Positions 1 to 8,293 of a stretch of 24,282 nucleotides of DNA are shown here, in pieces; position 1 is the first letter of the stretch, and each line of letters opens with the position of its first letter. Source of the stretch: CAUZFZ01 sp964431285 (GTDB lineage Bacteria > Planctomycetota > Planctomycetia > Planctomycetales > Planctomycetaceae); contig CAYSJO010000756.1 of the NCBI GenBank assembly GCA_964431285.1, forward strand, positions 1-24,282, written 5' to 3'. The notes under the pieces were generated by a model. The model ran no database searches. It saw only the letters and a program-made list of their open reading frames with translations, and had not been told where the DNA came from. Made by a program: the position numbers and the translations under genes.

Positions 1-1255
1 AGGCCACTTTAGTTCCGATGTAACCTGGTGAGTAATCACCATAGGCCGCCATGGCGACGAACAGGTCTGGCCGTAACTTCTGGGCCGCGAGCTGGTATTC
101 GACAAACAACTCACCCGGCATGTGCAGTACTCGGGCGTTTCTGATGGTCAGACATGAAATGTCGATCGTGTCGCCGGACTGGCATCGTCGCAGCCAGATC
201 AGATTCTTCGCTGCAAACCAGCGTTTGAACGCCGTCTCTTTCTCGTCTTCCAGAATCTCAAGCAGGTCTTTTTCGACAACGTGCTTTCCGACGGGCAGAA
301 CAACCGGAACAACATTCCAGCCGACGTCACCGGCTGCGACAGGCGACTTTTTCGTGTTTTCCCAGGCAAGCTTCATGCCCGTGGCAACTCGATCTGCGAG
401 CACCTGGCGATTGCCCTTTGAGCCATCGTTCCACTTACCGGCACCAATGTTTCCGCCTGCTCCATTGAAGTGGATGTGCGGAACTTTCGTCGCTTCCTGG
501 CGGCTGTTGCGAGCCATGCCGGGGAAGTCGGGATTGGCCAGTCCCGTGCGGTAATAACTTTGCGGATGCGTGGCGTACCAAGTCAAAGCGGCGACGGCAT
601 TTTCGCCATTCCAGAAACTGATCATTTTCAAATGAGGATCGATAATACCGGCCGGAAATGCCGCGACCTTCGGATCTTTGGTCGCGGTCCAGCGGATATG
701 GATCACCTTGCCATCAGGACCCTGGATGCGGCGGTTCGACGCAACCTTTTCGATGAGGCCCGATCCCAGTCCCAGGTGACTGACCGGTTGGGCATCCGCC
801 AGCGCCTGCTTTACCGCCGAAGCTGCACGTTGCACGACGACACGATTCCAGCCCGCATCTGACCACTTCCCGTCCAGCCCGTACTTCTCCAGCATTTCCT
901 CCACTGAGAAATCACATCTTGGTGCGTCGTGCTGATGCAATGCATGTACGGCAACATTGCTGGCATCGGTTCCCGCCGCTGCTGCCAGCGACTCGCGAAA
1001 TACCGTCTGTCCAGCGTTGCTGATCCCGATCCAGTCGACGGCACACAGGACAATCGATTTCTCAATGCCGGAAATGACGATTCCGCGACAACTCAGCGGA
1101 AGCTGGACACCCTTCGTCGGGTCATAGGCGAGCGGACTTCCCACTGGCGGCGAAGCATCAACGTCAAAGACACCAACTCGCAGCGGGTCCGCTGCGGTAA
1201 GGCTTATTGTCGATGTCAGAAGAATGAGTACAGCGGGGAATGCGGATTGTTTCAC
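1..1255 (-). CDS. Neutral/alkaline ceramidase-like secreted protein, 3' end cut by window edge
   Basis: The minus-strand reading frame is open from a GTG at 1255 to the left edge, giving 418 residues without a stop. A hydrophobic leader (about residues 4-22, ending in LTAAD) suggests export. The metal-site motifs of the neutral ceramidase superfamily are recognisable: HALHQHDAP (His107 and His109, equivalent to HTHSGP) and a glycine-rich NGAGGNIGAG at about 263-272, equivalent to NGDVSP. Near the edge it reads AAYGDYSPGYIG, typical of the planctomycete branch, so probably only a few dozen C-terminal residues are missing. The GTG start has AGGAT six bases upstream, and the nearest upstream ATG codons run straight into stops. 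It lies 69 bases downstream of a hydrolase gene on the same strand, so the two may be co-transcribed. Substrate is unknown; many planctomycete members have diverged from true ceramidases. Confidence 0.8.
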   Translation of the reverse strand, partial: MKQSAFPAVLILLTSTISLTAADPLRVGVFDVDASPPVGSPLAYDPTKGVQLPLSCRGIVISGIEKSIVLCAVDWIGISNAGQTVFRESLAAAAGTDASNVAVHALHQHDAPRCDFSVEEMLEKYGLDGKWSDAGWNRVVVQRAASAVKQALADAQPVSHLGLGSGLIEKVASNRRIQGPDGKVIHIRWTATKDPKVAAFPAGIIDPHLKMISFWNGENAVAALTWYATHPQSYYRTGLANPDFPGMARNSRQEATKVPHIHFNGAGGNIGAGKWNDGSKGNRQVLADRVATGMKLAWENTKKSPVAAGDVGWNVVPVVLPVGKHVVEKDLLEILEDEKETAFKRWFAAKNLIWLRRCQSGDTIDISCLTIRNARVLHMPGELFVEYQLAAQKLRPDLFVAMAAYGDYSPGYIGTKVA

Positions 1256-1324
1256 GTGAGTATCCTGTTGCGCGTATTAACGATCTGTCATGGCGGTCAC
1301 ATGCCAGGTTCTGCGTGCGTTCCG

Positions 1325-3283
1325 TCACTCCTCGACGCGAATCCGTTCCGGCCCTGCCAGAGCAGTGAGTTCTCGGATATCGAATTCCTTCAACAGCCCA
1401 AAGCAGAACATTTCCGGCTGCTGATTGGCACCGATGTCGTTAGTGAGGACGTCCTTCAGTGTGTCTATCGAGTCATGCAGTGACGCGACGGGAATCACCG
1501 ATCCGTCAATCGCGGCTGCGACCAGTGTCATGAGACTGGTCCGCGGTCCGTACGCCTCGATGTGAAGTGGGTCGCCGTATTGCTCGGTCGCCCATGCTGC
1601 GATGGCGTTGATCTGCCCAGCCTGAATGCCAAGCGGTCGATCTCCAATTGCCGAGATCAGCAGCCCGTACAGAAAATCCCGTCTGCCGATTTTCGATTCG
1701 CCAAAGTAAAACGGGTCAATCGTGATCACTCGGTTGCCGTCGACGACGAGTTCGTTCACCCGCTTCACGTGCGACTGTCGCCCTTCGTCAGATAGCAGGA
1801 TCACGGTCTTGCGGTCATTGTCTGGGTTTTCGAACACAGTCGCCGGTACTGTCCACGCGTCGCTGATGTTGAGCCGCCACTGTGTGACCTGAATGCGATC
1901 GGCAGCAACGCCTTCGCCCACCATCTCCGTGGATCGAATCGATTCGTTTCGTGTGCGCACCACCTGTCTCAGGACACGTCGTCGCTTCTGCTGCCATACA
2001 GACGTCGGCGAATCCGGACGGCCCTGAATTGTGCGGTCCACCGGTACAGATTTACTCAATTGGAGAGCCAGCGAGTGCAGCGTCGCATTGCCTTGTGGCA
2101 CGTCGACGAGCAGCTCATCGAAAGATTTCAGCTCGTCTTCGCACGGGATCTCGGTTGAATCGAATTCCGCGTCGTCCGAGTAGAAGAAGTCGCCAATCAT
2201 CCGGTACAGAGCCTGCCGGTTATCACGCCCGAAATTGTGTGTGCCGGGGTCTTCGTTGACGTGCCAGCGCAGCTGGTCGGCCTCGTCGTACAGCTTGTAG
2301 ATCGGCATCGCCGCGTCCATCAGCGGCGGCAGTGCATGAGGCGACGCAAAGCAGCAGTTGTCCTTCAGGTTAAACGTCAGTAGCGTCGGGCGGGGGGCTC
2401 GCATAGCGGTCAGTTGGGCGTAATCAGCGGCCACACCCAGGTCGACGGGTGTCTGCTCTGAATCGCCCAGGTCGCTCGCGAACCTGGCACGAGTTCTGAA
2501 ACTGGAGTAGCCCGCGACCGGGTCGGACAGCGTGACTCGTTCGTCCAGCGCGCTGATCACAATCGTCTGCCAGCCACCTCCGGACAGCCCGGCCACCGCA
2601 ACGCGATCCGGATCCGCATGTTCATGCTGGAGCAGCACGTCCAGTCCACGACTCATCGACAGGTAGAACGGAGCCAGTCCACTGGTGCCGCACAGGTCGA
2701 GCTGATTCAAGCGGTAATGCGAGTTGCCGTTGCCCTGCAGTTGTCCCATGCCGATCCACTCAACATTGAGTGCGAGCATTCCGCGTTTCGCGAGATTGAT
2801 GCAACGTGTCTGCTTGTAGTCGGCGGCTTTGCCGTTCTTGCGATCGTGGCCGTTCACGTTCAGCACGACCGGGACTTTGCCGTCCGGCTTCTTCGGTTCG
2901 TACAGCAGGGCGGGAATCCACATACCCGGCACAGCCTCATACCGCAGCTTGCGGATGTGGTACTCCGCTCCTCCTTCTATCGTGCCGAGGTATTCGGCCT
3001 GCGTTTTCATCTCGCGCCACTTCGCAGCCTCGCCACGAAACACAACATTGTCGAACACACGTTGACGCGACTTCTCGGCGAACCGCTCCCATTCTTCCAC
3101 GGACGAGACCTGCGGCATCGGCGGGACACGGGATTCGCAGTACTCCTGAACCTCTTGCAGAGGCTGATCGGGCGCAAGGATGGGCTTTGCCAACCAGTCG
3201 GCGATGGATGTTTTTTCGCCGGCACTGACGACCGAACCGGTCAGGATCAAGAAAGGAATCAGACATATCGAGCGAATACGCAT
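1325..3283 (-). CDS. Secreted tandem alpha/beta hydrolase (acetylxylan esterase/prolyl-oligopeptidase-like)
   Basis: This 652-residue protein has a classical signal peptide (about residues 1-21, ending SVVSA). The N-terminal half is an alpha/beta hydrolase: a VPVVLNVNGHD strand, the nucleophile elbow GLSGGG with Ser234, and a candidate catalytic His in DPGTHNFG. The order resembles the acetylxylan-esterase-like enzymes common in Planctomycetes. The C-terminal half (about 420-652) looks like a second hydrolase fold (KTVILLSDEG, then a strand and DPFYFGES) but reads YGPRTS at about 580 where the GxSxG elbow should be, so it is probably not catalytic. The start is ATG with GGAG eight bases upstream. 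It is divergent from ispD and upstream of the ceramidase-like gene. A role in breaking ester bonds of polysaccharides or lipids outside the cytoplasm is inferred. Confidence 0.75.
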   Translation of the reverse strand: MRIRSICLIPFLILTGSVVSAGEKTSIADWLAKPILAPDQPLQEVQEYCESRVPPMPQVSSVEEWERFAEKSRQRVFDNVVFRGEAAKWREMKTQAEYLGTIEGGAEYHIRKLRYEAVPGMWIPALLYEPKKPDGKVPVVLNVNGHDRKNGKAADYKQTRCINLAKRGMLALNVEWIGMGQLQGNGNSHYRLNQLDLCGTSGLAPFYLSMSRGLDVLLQHEHADPDRVAVAGLSGGGWQTIVISALDERVTLSDPVAGYSSFRTRARFASDLGDSEQTPVDLGVAADYAQLTAMRAPRPTLLTFNLKDNCCFASPHALPPLMDAAMPIYKLYDEADQLRWHVNEDPGTHNFGRDNRQALYRMIGDFFYSDDAEFDSTEIPCEDELKSFDELLVDVPQGNATLHSLALQLSKSVPVDRTIQGRPDSPTSVWQQKRRRVLRQVVRTRNESIRSTEMVGEGVAADRIQVTQWRLNISDAWTVPATVFENPDNDRKTVILLSDEGRQSHVKRVNELVVDGNRVITIDPFYFGESKIGRRDFLYGLLISAIGDRPLGIQAGQINAIAAWATEQYGDPLHIEAYGPRTSLMTLVAAAIDGSVIPVASLHDSIDTLKDVLTNDIGANQQPEMFCFGLLKEFDIRELTALAGPERIRVEE

Positions 3284-3383
3284 GGCAGTGCTCCGAGTGA
3301 GACGGCGAGTGCCGCGAACTCCAACTTCCAGCTGAGCGTGTATAAGATCACGTGGTCTTCGTCCGAACCAGTCTCAGCGCGTG

Positions 3384-3390
3384 AAAGGAG
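3384..3390 (+). promoter_or_regulatory. Ribosome binding site that fixes the ispD start
   Basis: AAAGGAG lies five bases before the ATG at 3396. It argues for that start over an in-frame GTG at 3381, which this site would itself overlap. Confidence 0.7.
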
Positions 3391-3395
3391 TCGTC

Positions 3396-4151
3396 ATGTC
3401 AGCGTTCGCTGTGATTCTCGCCGCCGCGGGTCGGAGTTCGCGCTTCGGCAGCACTGCTCCCCGCGACCGCAAGGTATTTCGCGAACTCAAAGGCCGTGCC
3501 GTGTGGCTGCGATCGGCCGAGGCGTTCGTCAATCGCGAAGACGTCAAGCAGTTGCTGGTGGTTGTGTCGCCCGAGGATGAAGACTGGTTCCGGGAGAAAT
3601 TCCAGCCCAATCTTGCGTTCATGGAAATCGACGTCGTCGCCGGTGGAGCAGAACGCGCCGACTCGGTGCAGAACGCATTGTCCTGCGTGCGAGACGACAT
3701 CGACTTTGTCGGGGTGCACGACGCAGCAAGACCGTTGATGGTGACAAAGTGGATTGATGAGATCTTCGAAGAAGCCGAACGCAGTGGAGCGGCCATCCCC
3801 GCCGTCCCGATATCAAGCACCCTGAAGCGAGTGTCAGGCGGAAACGTCCAGGAAACAGTGCCCAGATCGAGTCTGTATGCCGCGCAGACACCGCAGGTCT
3901 TCCGGCGCGATCTACTGTCGCAGGCCTACGCTCAACGAGGAGAGCAGACATCGACAGATGATGCTCAGCTTGTGGAGCAGTCTGGCCACCCGGTCGCGGT
4001 TGTGACGGGATCACCGTTGAACATCAAAATTACGACGCAGGACGACCTGCAGATGGCGGCTGCGTTACTCGACGTGCTGCCGAAAGAAACGAATCTGAAG
4101 GCCCTGCATCCCTTCGCAGATGACGGGCTGGACTGGCTCAAAAAGAGCTGA
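3396..4151 (+). CDS. ispD: 2-C-methyl-D-erythritol 4-phosphate cytidylyltransferase
   Basis: IspD transfers CMP from CTP to methylerythritol 4-phosphate, the third step of the non-mevalonate isoprenoid pathway, in the cytoplasm. The 251-residue protein carries the nucleotide-binding start FAVILAAAGRSSRFGS, the signature VHDAARP (His108, Asp109), the CTP-contacting PRSSLYAAQTPQVF with Arg157, and NIKIT with Lys211 near the C-terminus. These match the catalytic Arg and Lys positions known from the E. coli enzyme. The usual PKQ after the glycine-rich loop is replaced by RDRK, keeping the lysine. The protein ends in a tail of about 20 residues beyond the usual family length. ispF is not adjacent, so the pathway genes are scattered here. 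The gene converges on the MFS gene with 56 bases between. Confidence 0.93.
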   Translation: MSAFAVILAAAGRSSRFGSTAPRDRKVFRELKGRAVWLRSAEAFVNREDVKQLLVVVSPEDEDWFREKFQPNLAFMEIDVVAGGAERADSVQNALSCVRDDIDFVGVHDAARPLMVTKWIDEIFEEAERSGAAIPAVPISSTLKRVSGGNVQETVPRSSLYAAQTPQVFRRDLLSQAYAQRGEQTSTDDAQLVEQSGHPVAVVTGSPLNIKITTQDDLQMAAALLDVLPKETNLKALHPFADDGLDWLKKS

Positions 4152-4207
4152 TGTTGCGAGTTCGGTTTTCAGCTAAGCGGTGAGCGGCAATCCAGAACGG
4201 CCGAGTC

Positions 4208-5542
4208 TCACACTTTCGCGCTTGGGTGTGCTGCGGGGGCGAGTACTCCAGGACGGTCTCGACTGGCCGGGTCCAGCCCACCGCCGACCTGCTGGTCTTC
4301 GGCGACGCCACGCTGCGCGATCGGTTTCGACCGGCGGCGGCGAATGCTTGACCATGCATAGATCACTCCGACGGAAGCTGCGGCTCCGGCAGACGTATAG
4401 AACATCGGAGCGAACGGATCGGCCATGCCGGCTGCCCGACACGTGTCGATGACCCACCCCAGCACCGGGGCAGAGATGGCCACACCGACTTCCGTGAAGC
4501 CCAGGACGAGAGTTGTCCCGGTACCGCGATACTCGCGGGGAAATGCACCCGCTCCAATCGAGACCACCGACGGAAACAGCAGCGCGTGCCCGAAACCGCC
4601 GACCACGGCAGGCAGGATCAATTGCCACGGCGACATGGTCCATGCAAGTAGCACGTGCGCGATTGCGTGGCCTGTCAGACCGAGCAGCAGCAGACCGTCA
4701 TTGCCCAGGCGGGATTCCCAGCGGCTGGACGCCACGCGAAACACAAACGCTGATACAGCGTAGCCAAGAAAGAATGTGCCGATTCCGCCCAGTCCGCGTC
4801 CGGTGGTCATGCGCGTCAGAAAGACCGTTGTGATGGTGAAGCTGACACCCATCATCATCGCGACCAGCACCACCATGCCCGGCCAGTGGCGGAACAGCAG
4901 GCGTACGGGGCCGGGCGTCACCAGCGGTCGCTGATGGACCTGCCCCCGCGTCGCTGCCATGACCAGCAGCATGTAGGCCACTGCCAGTCCGGCCGTAAGC
5001 CCAAACAGAATGTAGAAGCGTGTCGGCCCGTCCGCTGTCAGGCGGAAGATCACGTCGCCGACCTGCGAGCCGATCACCATGCCGATGAACCCGCTACTGC
5101 CGAAATTGCCGATGACTTCCGTGCGGCGGTGTCGCGGAACCTGATTCTGGATATGCACGATCGAGGACGTGGCCATGCCAGCCACTCCCACGGCAAAGGC
5201 AATTCGGGCAACGAAAATTGTCCACGAAACATCACGGCAGGTGACAAAAACGATGCTGCTTAGCCCAAACAGAAAGGCGCTCAACAGCCAGACTTTTCGC
5301 GTGCCATATCGATCCAGCCAGCGTCCCAGAAACAGCCGGCAGAGCAGCGCGCCAAGCATACCGACCTGGATGATTTCGCCGGTAGTCAGCTCAGTTCCAC
5401 CGAGGAATGCGATCAGTTCGGCAAAGCGAAAGGTCAGTGCGTTGGCACCCACCATCACGATGTTGGCGGCGTACGCGAACCAGAAAACGCGGTTGTAGAC
5501 GTTTTCGGTAGGCGGACAGTCAGCGGTAGAGGGGTCGGTCAC
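4208..5542 (-). CDS. MFS transporter, 12 predicted membrane helices
   Basis: The 444-residue protein has about 12 hydrophobic segments in two bundles. The loop after helix 2 carries MFS motif A, GRWLDRYGTRK (residues 73-83). The N-terminus before helix 1 is short and the C-terminus is a hydrophilic tail rich in Arg and Gly. The first helix begins at about residue 17 (YNRVFWFAYAANIVM), and the only initiator ahead of it is the GTG at 5542, for which no clear ribosome binding site is seen, so the start is uncertain. The substrate cannot be told from sequence; drug, sugar or organic-acid export or uptake are all possible. It stands alone between ispD, which it faces, and a DUF1501 gene on the same strand 275 bases upstream. 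Confidence 0.85.
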   Translation of the reverse strand: MTDPSTADCPPTENVYNRVFWFAYAANIVMVGANALTFRFAELIAFLGGTELTTGEIIQVGMLGALLCRLFLGRWLDRYGTRKVWLLSAFLFGLSSIVFVTCRDVSWTIFVARIAFAVGVAGMATSSIVHIQNQVPRHRRTEVIGNFGSSGFIGMVIGSQVGDVIFRLTADGPTRFYILFGLTAGLAVAYMLLVMAATRGQVHQRPLVTPGPVRLLFRHWPGMVVLVAMMMGVSFTITTVFLTRMTTGRGLGGIGTFFLGYAVSAFVFRVASSRWESRLGNDGLLLLGLTGHAIAHVLLAWTMSPWQLILPAVVGGFGHALLFPSVVSIGAGAFPREYRGTGTTLVLGFTEVGVAISAPVLGWVIDTCRAAGMADPFAPMFYTSAGAAASVGVIYAWSSIRRRRSKPIAQRGVAEDQQVGGGLDPASRDRPGVLAPAAHPSAKV

Positions 5543-5746
5543 AATGGGCCCGAGGGCAGGAGGGAAAGGGGCGTCGGGAAGAATGACGCCAGGCAGGGCC
5601 GAAGGTTTCGGCGGCGGATAGTCTAGCGGAATCTCAATCGGAATTCAGTCACGGCCCATTTGCTGCGACCATCAAAGAGATCATTGAGGGCGTGACAGAT
5701 TATTAAATGCATTGAGGGGGCCTCACCCTCAGAAATGCAAGTACAT

Positions 5747-5762
5747 CGTCAGGAGCCTGACG
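5747..5762. repeat. Short perfect hairpin downstream of the DUF1501 gene
   Basis: CGTCAG, a GAGC loop and CTGACG form a six-pair stem, about 55 bases past the stop of the DUF1501 gene. No T-run follows on either strand, so an intrinsic terminator is only a weak suggestion. Confidence 0.3.
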
Positions 5763-5817
5763 ACGCCTCGACCAAAGAGGAAGCTTGCTGCCTGGAGATA
5801 AAATGAACGGCGTGGGC

Positions 5818-7146
5818 TCAAATCAGTTCGCTGATCAGCCCGCGTTCTTCCAGGACGTACCGCGGACGGCCCGCGAAGTCGTCAAACGTTAGGTGCGGGT
5901 CAATGCCCAGGTGTCGGTAAATCATCGCCAGCACATTTTCGGGTCGATACGGCGCGGAAGCGGGAACTTCACCACGAGAGTTCGAGGCGCCCACAATGCC
6001 GGACTTCAAGCCGCCGCCGGCCAGCAGCACGCTCATGACCGAGCCCCAGTGATCGCGGCCTGCGTTGCCGTTGTACCGCGGCGTGCGACCGAATTCGCCC
6101 ATCGCCACAACCAGCACCTGGTCGTTCATCCCGCGGTCGTACAGGTCTGTCACCAGTGATGCGATGCCCTGATCGTATGCCGGGCCTCGCTGCTTCAGGC
6201 CCTTGGCCAGTTTCCCGTGATCGTCCCAGCCGGTCACACGCACGGTCACGCACGTGACGCCTGCTTCGACCAGTCGGCGAGCCAGCAGCAGACTCTGTCC
6301 CGTACCGTTGCGGCCGTACGATTCCCGCAGCGAGCCCGGCTCTGACTGCAGATCGAATGCCGCCTGAGCCCGCGGGCCGGTGACCAGATCGAATGCCTGT
6401 TCGGTGAACCGGTCGAGTGCAACGGCCGAGCCCTCCAGATCCAGCAGTCGCCGCTGTCCGTCCAGCGACGAGAGCAGTCCCCGTCGATCGTCCAGCCGCC
6501 CGTCCGTCAGCCCGCCGACCAGGGAAAGATTCTGCACTTTGAAATCAGGCTTACTCGGATCGTTTATGGTCTCAAAAGGGTTGTACGATTTCCCCAGATA
6601 TGAAGCTTGCCCGTTTCTCATCATGTTCGGCACGGCCACATACGCGGGCAGACCGGCGGCATTCGAGCCTCTCACTCTTGCAATCACCGATCCGAAGCAG
6701 GGCATGGTGTCGGCCGCTGACCGTCCGCCCTTTGGACCGCGTTTGTAATAACCAGTCTGCGACAGATGGCTCGACGGGTCGTGGCTGTTCGACTGGTGAT
6801 GAACCGAACGGATGATCGATAGCCGGTCCATCACGGCAGCCTGCCTGACCATCAGCTCGCTGAAAATCACGCCCGGGACGCTGGTTGGACACACGCCAAA
6901 TTCGCCGCGGTACTCAAGCGGAGCGTTCGGTTTTGGATCGTAGGTCTCAAACTGAGTTGGTCCGCCGGCCAGTTCGACGAAGATTACGGACTTTGCATCG
7001 CCCCGGGATGCTTCATCCCCCGCAGCTTTCAATCGCAACACATCCGCCAGACTCAGCCCGGCCAGTCCCAGGAAACCCGATTTGAGAAAACCCCGTCGGG
7101 CATTGCCGTCGCAGAACGTTGATTTCAGGCCGGTGAAGGTCAGCAT
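5818..7146 (-). CDS. DUF1501 family protein (sulfatase-like fold), Tat-exported
   Basis: The 442-residue protein belongs to the DUF1501 family (PF07394), related in fold to alkaline phosphatase/sulfatase proteins and strongly expanded in Planctomycetes. Export by the twin-arginine route is suggested by ARRGFLKSGFLGLAGLSLADV (Arg17, Arg18). Family motifs include the early VELAGGPTQFETYDPKP and the C-terminal GEFGRTPRYNGNAGRDHWG, plus SVHHQSNSHDPSSH with possible metal-binding histidines. The ATG at 7146 is chosen because GGAG stands six bases before it; an in-frame TTG at 7158 would overlap that site. Members usually pair with a DUF1549/DUF1553 cytochrome-type gene, but none adjoins here, so this looks like an orphan member. 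The biochemical function of the family is not established. Confidence 0.9.
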   Translation of the reverse strand: MLTFTGLKSTFCDGNARRGFLKSGFLGLAGLSLADVLRLKAAGDEASRGDAKSVIFVELAGGPTQFETYDPKPNAPLEYRGEFGVCPTSVPGVIFSELMVRQAAVMDRLSIIRSVHHQSNSHDPSSHLSQTGYYKRGPKGGRSAADTMPCFGSVIARVRGSNAAGLPAYVAVPNMMRNGQASYLGKSYNPFETINDPSKPDFKVQNLSLVGGLTDGRLDDRRGLLSSLDGQRRLLDLEGSAVALDRFTEQAFDLVTGPRAQAAFDLQSEPGSLRESYGRNGTGQSLLLARRLVEAGVTCVTVRVTGWDDHGKLAKGLKQRGPAYDQGIASLVTDLYDRGMNDQVLVVAMGEFGRTPRYNGNAGRDHWGSVMSVLLAGGGLKSGIVGASNSRGEVPASAPYRPENVLAMIYRHLGIDPHLTFDDFAGRPRYVLEERGLISELI

Positions 7147-7152
7147 CGAATT

Positions 7153-7156
7153 CTCC
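7153..7156 (-). promoter_or_regulatory. Ribosome binding site for the DUF1501 gene
   Basis: GGAG, read on the minus strand, lies six bases before the ATG at 7146. It selects that codon over the upstream TTG. Confidence 0.6.
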
Positions 7157-7269
7157 AAAGAGTCGCACAGCTTTCACTCTGTGGTTGTCGGCATCCTAAC
7201 ACGAAGTGCTCCTGAAGATGTCGACCTATGTGTCCCCAACGGAGCCGTCCGGCCACTTGATCCCCGATC

Positions 7270-7354
7270 AGTCCGCGCACGGCGAACTGCGCGAGCACAG
7301 CAAACGGGCACTTGTCGACAAAGCGGTCCAGCGGTCCATAGTCCTTCTTCAACA
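7270..7354 (-). pseudogene. Probable transposase N-terminal remnant
   Basis: A minus-strand ATG at 7354 is preceded by a strong AAGGAGG with a seven-base gap. It begins MLKKDYGPLDRFVDKCPFAV and continues LAQFAVRGLIGDQ. This resembles the start of IS4-type DDE transposases seen in Planctomycetes (pattern: F-V-x-x-x-P-F-A-V followed by a helix). After about 28-30 residues the similarity seems to stop, and the frame runs on into an unrelated Arg/His-rich tail ending at 7140. I read it as the 5' end of a transposase gene, with its ribosome binding site, left after deletion. No inverted repeats or target duplication could be assigned. The family match is from memory and unsearched; a small unrelated ORF is the alternative. 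Confidence 0.4.
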
Positions 7355-7439
7355 TGCCGATCGCCTCCTTGCGACGTAAGTCATGTCCTCCTGACACCAT
7401 GCGGAGTTTTAGGCCATCATCCAAACATCCTGAAAGCCC

Positions 7440-7455
7440 TGGCCCTTCCGGGCCA
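7440..7455. repeat. Perfect six-pair hairpin
   Basis: TGGCCC-TTCC-GGGCCA. On the minus strand the loop is GGAA, a GNRA tetraloop. It sits 130 bases ahead of the hemolysin III start and about 85 bases upstream of the transposase remnant. Function unknown. Confidence 0.35.
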
Positions 7456-7585
7456 TCCTACTGACGACCAACGGAACTGCTGTAGCACCTCCAGAGCTGA
7501 CCGCGCGTCGGCTCGTGTTTCGGGCCGGTCTGCGTCGGTCAGCGAATTGCCGACCGCGGACTGTCGGCTCGATGAAAGGTCCTGG

Positions 7586-8266
7586 ATGAGTGGTCTGACC
7601 TGGTCACATTCACCATCAGAGTCACGCCGTAGATTTGCGATCTCCGAAGAACGCGCGAATCAGTTGACTCATGGCGCAGCGATTCCACTCACAATCATCG
7701 GAACTGTGTTCCTGGTGCAGTCTGCAGTGCGCCACGGCGATCAGCGACTGATTAACGCGTGCATGATCTACGGCGCCTCACTGATCGCTGTGTACGTCTT
7801 TTCCACACTGTCACACAGCTTCAGTGAGGGGCGGTGGCTCCACGTGTTTCGCACTGCGGATCAGGTCTCGATCTTCGCCCTCATCTCAGGGAATTTTACA
7901 CCGGTCGGGATGATGGTCTGCCGTGACGGTGCCGGGTGGACAATACTGGCGGCCATGTGGACGCTCTCCCCAATCGGCATTCTGACCAAACTGTTCATCA
8001 CAAAGCGTGAGAACGTTTCCGTCTGGTTCTACCTGGTCCTCGGCTGGCTGCCCCTGTTGTCAATGGGGCCGGTCTGCGAGTGGTTCCCGATCGACGGTCT
8101 GCTGTGGATTATCGCTGGCGGAGGACTCTACACCCTGGGCACATACTTCTTCGTGAACGACACACGCGTGCGGTATTTTCACACCGTATGGCACGTCCTG
8201 GTCATTGGCGGCAGCGTCTGTCATTTCGTCGTGATCTATTGCTACCTGATCCCTGGCCCTAGCTGA
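7586..8266 (+). CDS. Hemolysin III/PAQR family membrane protein
   Basis: This 226-residue protein has about seven hydrophobic segments and the layout of the hemolysin III (YqfA/TrhA, PF03006) family. It shows ANQLTHG near the N-terminus (residues 24-30), STLSHSF at the end of helix 2, ADQVSIFALISGNFTP in the middle, and HTVWHVLVIGGSVCH near the C-terminus. The SxxxH and HxxxH histidines that bind zinc in PAQR proteins are kept. The usual Asp-His of the central motif is Asp-Gln. The ATG at 7586 has AAAGG six bases upstream and starts just before the conserved region; the frame is open further upstream without recognisable content. It faces the DUF1552 gene with 27 bases between. Members are linked to membrane lipid homeostasis; haemolytic activity should not be assumed. 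Confidence 0.85.
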   Translation: MSGLTWSHSPSESRRRFAISEERANQLTHGAAIPLTIIGTVFLVQSAVRHGDQRLINACMIYGASLIAVYVFSTLSHSFSEGRWLHVFRTADQVSIFALISGNFTPVGMMVCRDGAGWTILAAMWTLSPIGILTKLFITKRENVSVWFYLVLGWLPLLSMGPVCEWFPIDGLLWIIAGGGLYTLGTYFFVNDTRVRYFHTVWHVLVIGGSVCHFVVIYCYLIPGPS

Positions 8267-8293
8267 CAGACGGACAGCGACACCCAACTATCG

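Larger units (their letters stand above)
7147..7585. other. 439-base stretch with no intact gene
   Basis: This lies between the divergent DUF1501 and hemolysin III genes. It must hold both promoters, but no convincing -35/-10 pair was seen. On the minus strand it contains the probable transposase remnant listed separately. A hairpin, TGGCCC-TTCC-GGGCCA, sits at 7440-7455. The plus-strand frame of the hemolysin gene stays open through the whole stretch, but the encoded Arg/Ser/Pro-rich residues look non-coding. Confidence 0.5.

Noticed and set aside
51..1483. Three plus-strand open frames (51-554, 470-862, 929-1483)
   Set aside because: They are antisense to the ceramidase-like gene and the end of the hydrolase gene, and their products show no family features.
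2618..3580. Long plus-strand open frame of 320 codons
   Set aside because: It lies antisense to the hydrolase gene, runs into the ispD start, and its translation has no motif. It is a high-GC shadow.
7082..7585. N-terminal extension of the hemolysin III frame
   Set aside because: The extra 168 residues are Arg/Ser/Pro-rich and overlap the DUF1501 start. ATG 7586 has a good ribosome binding site and the usual family N-terminus.
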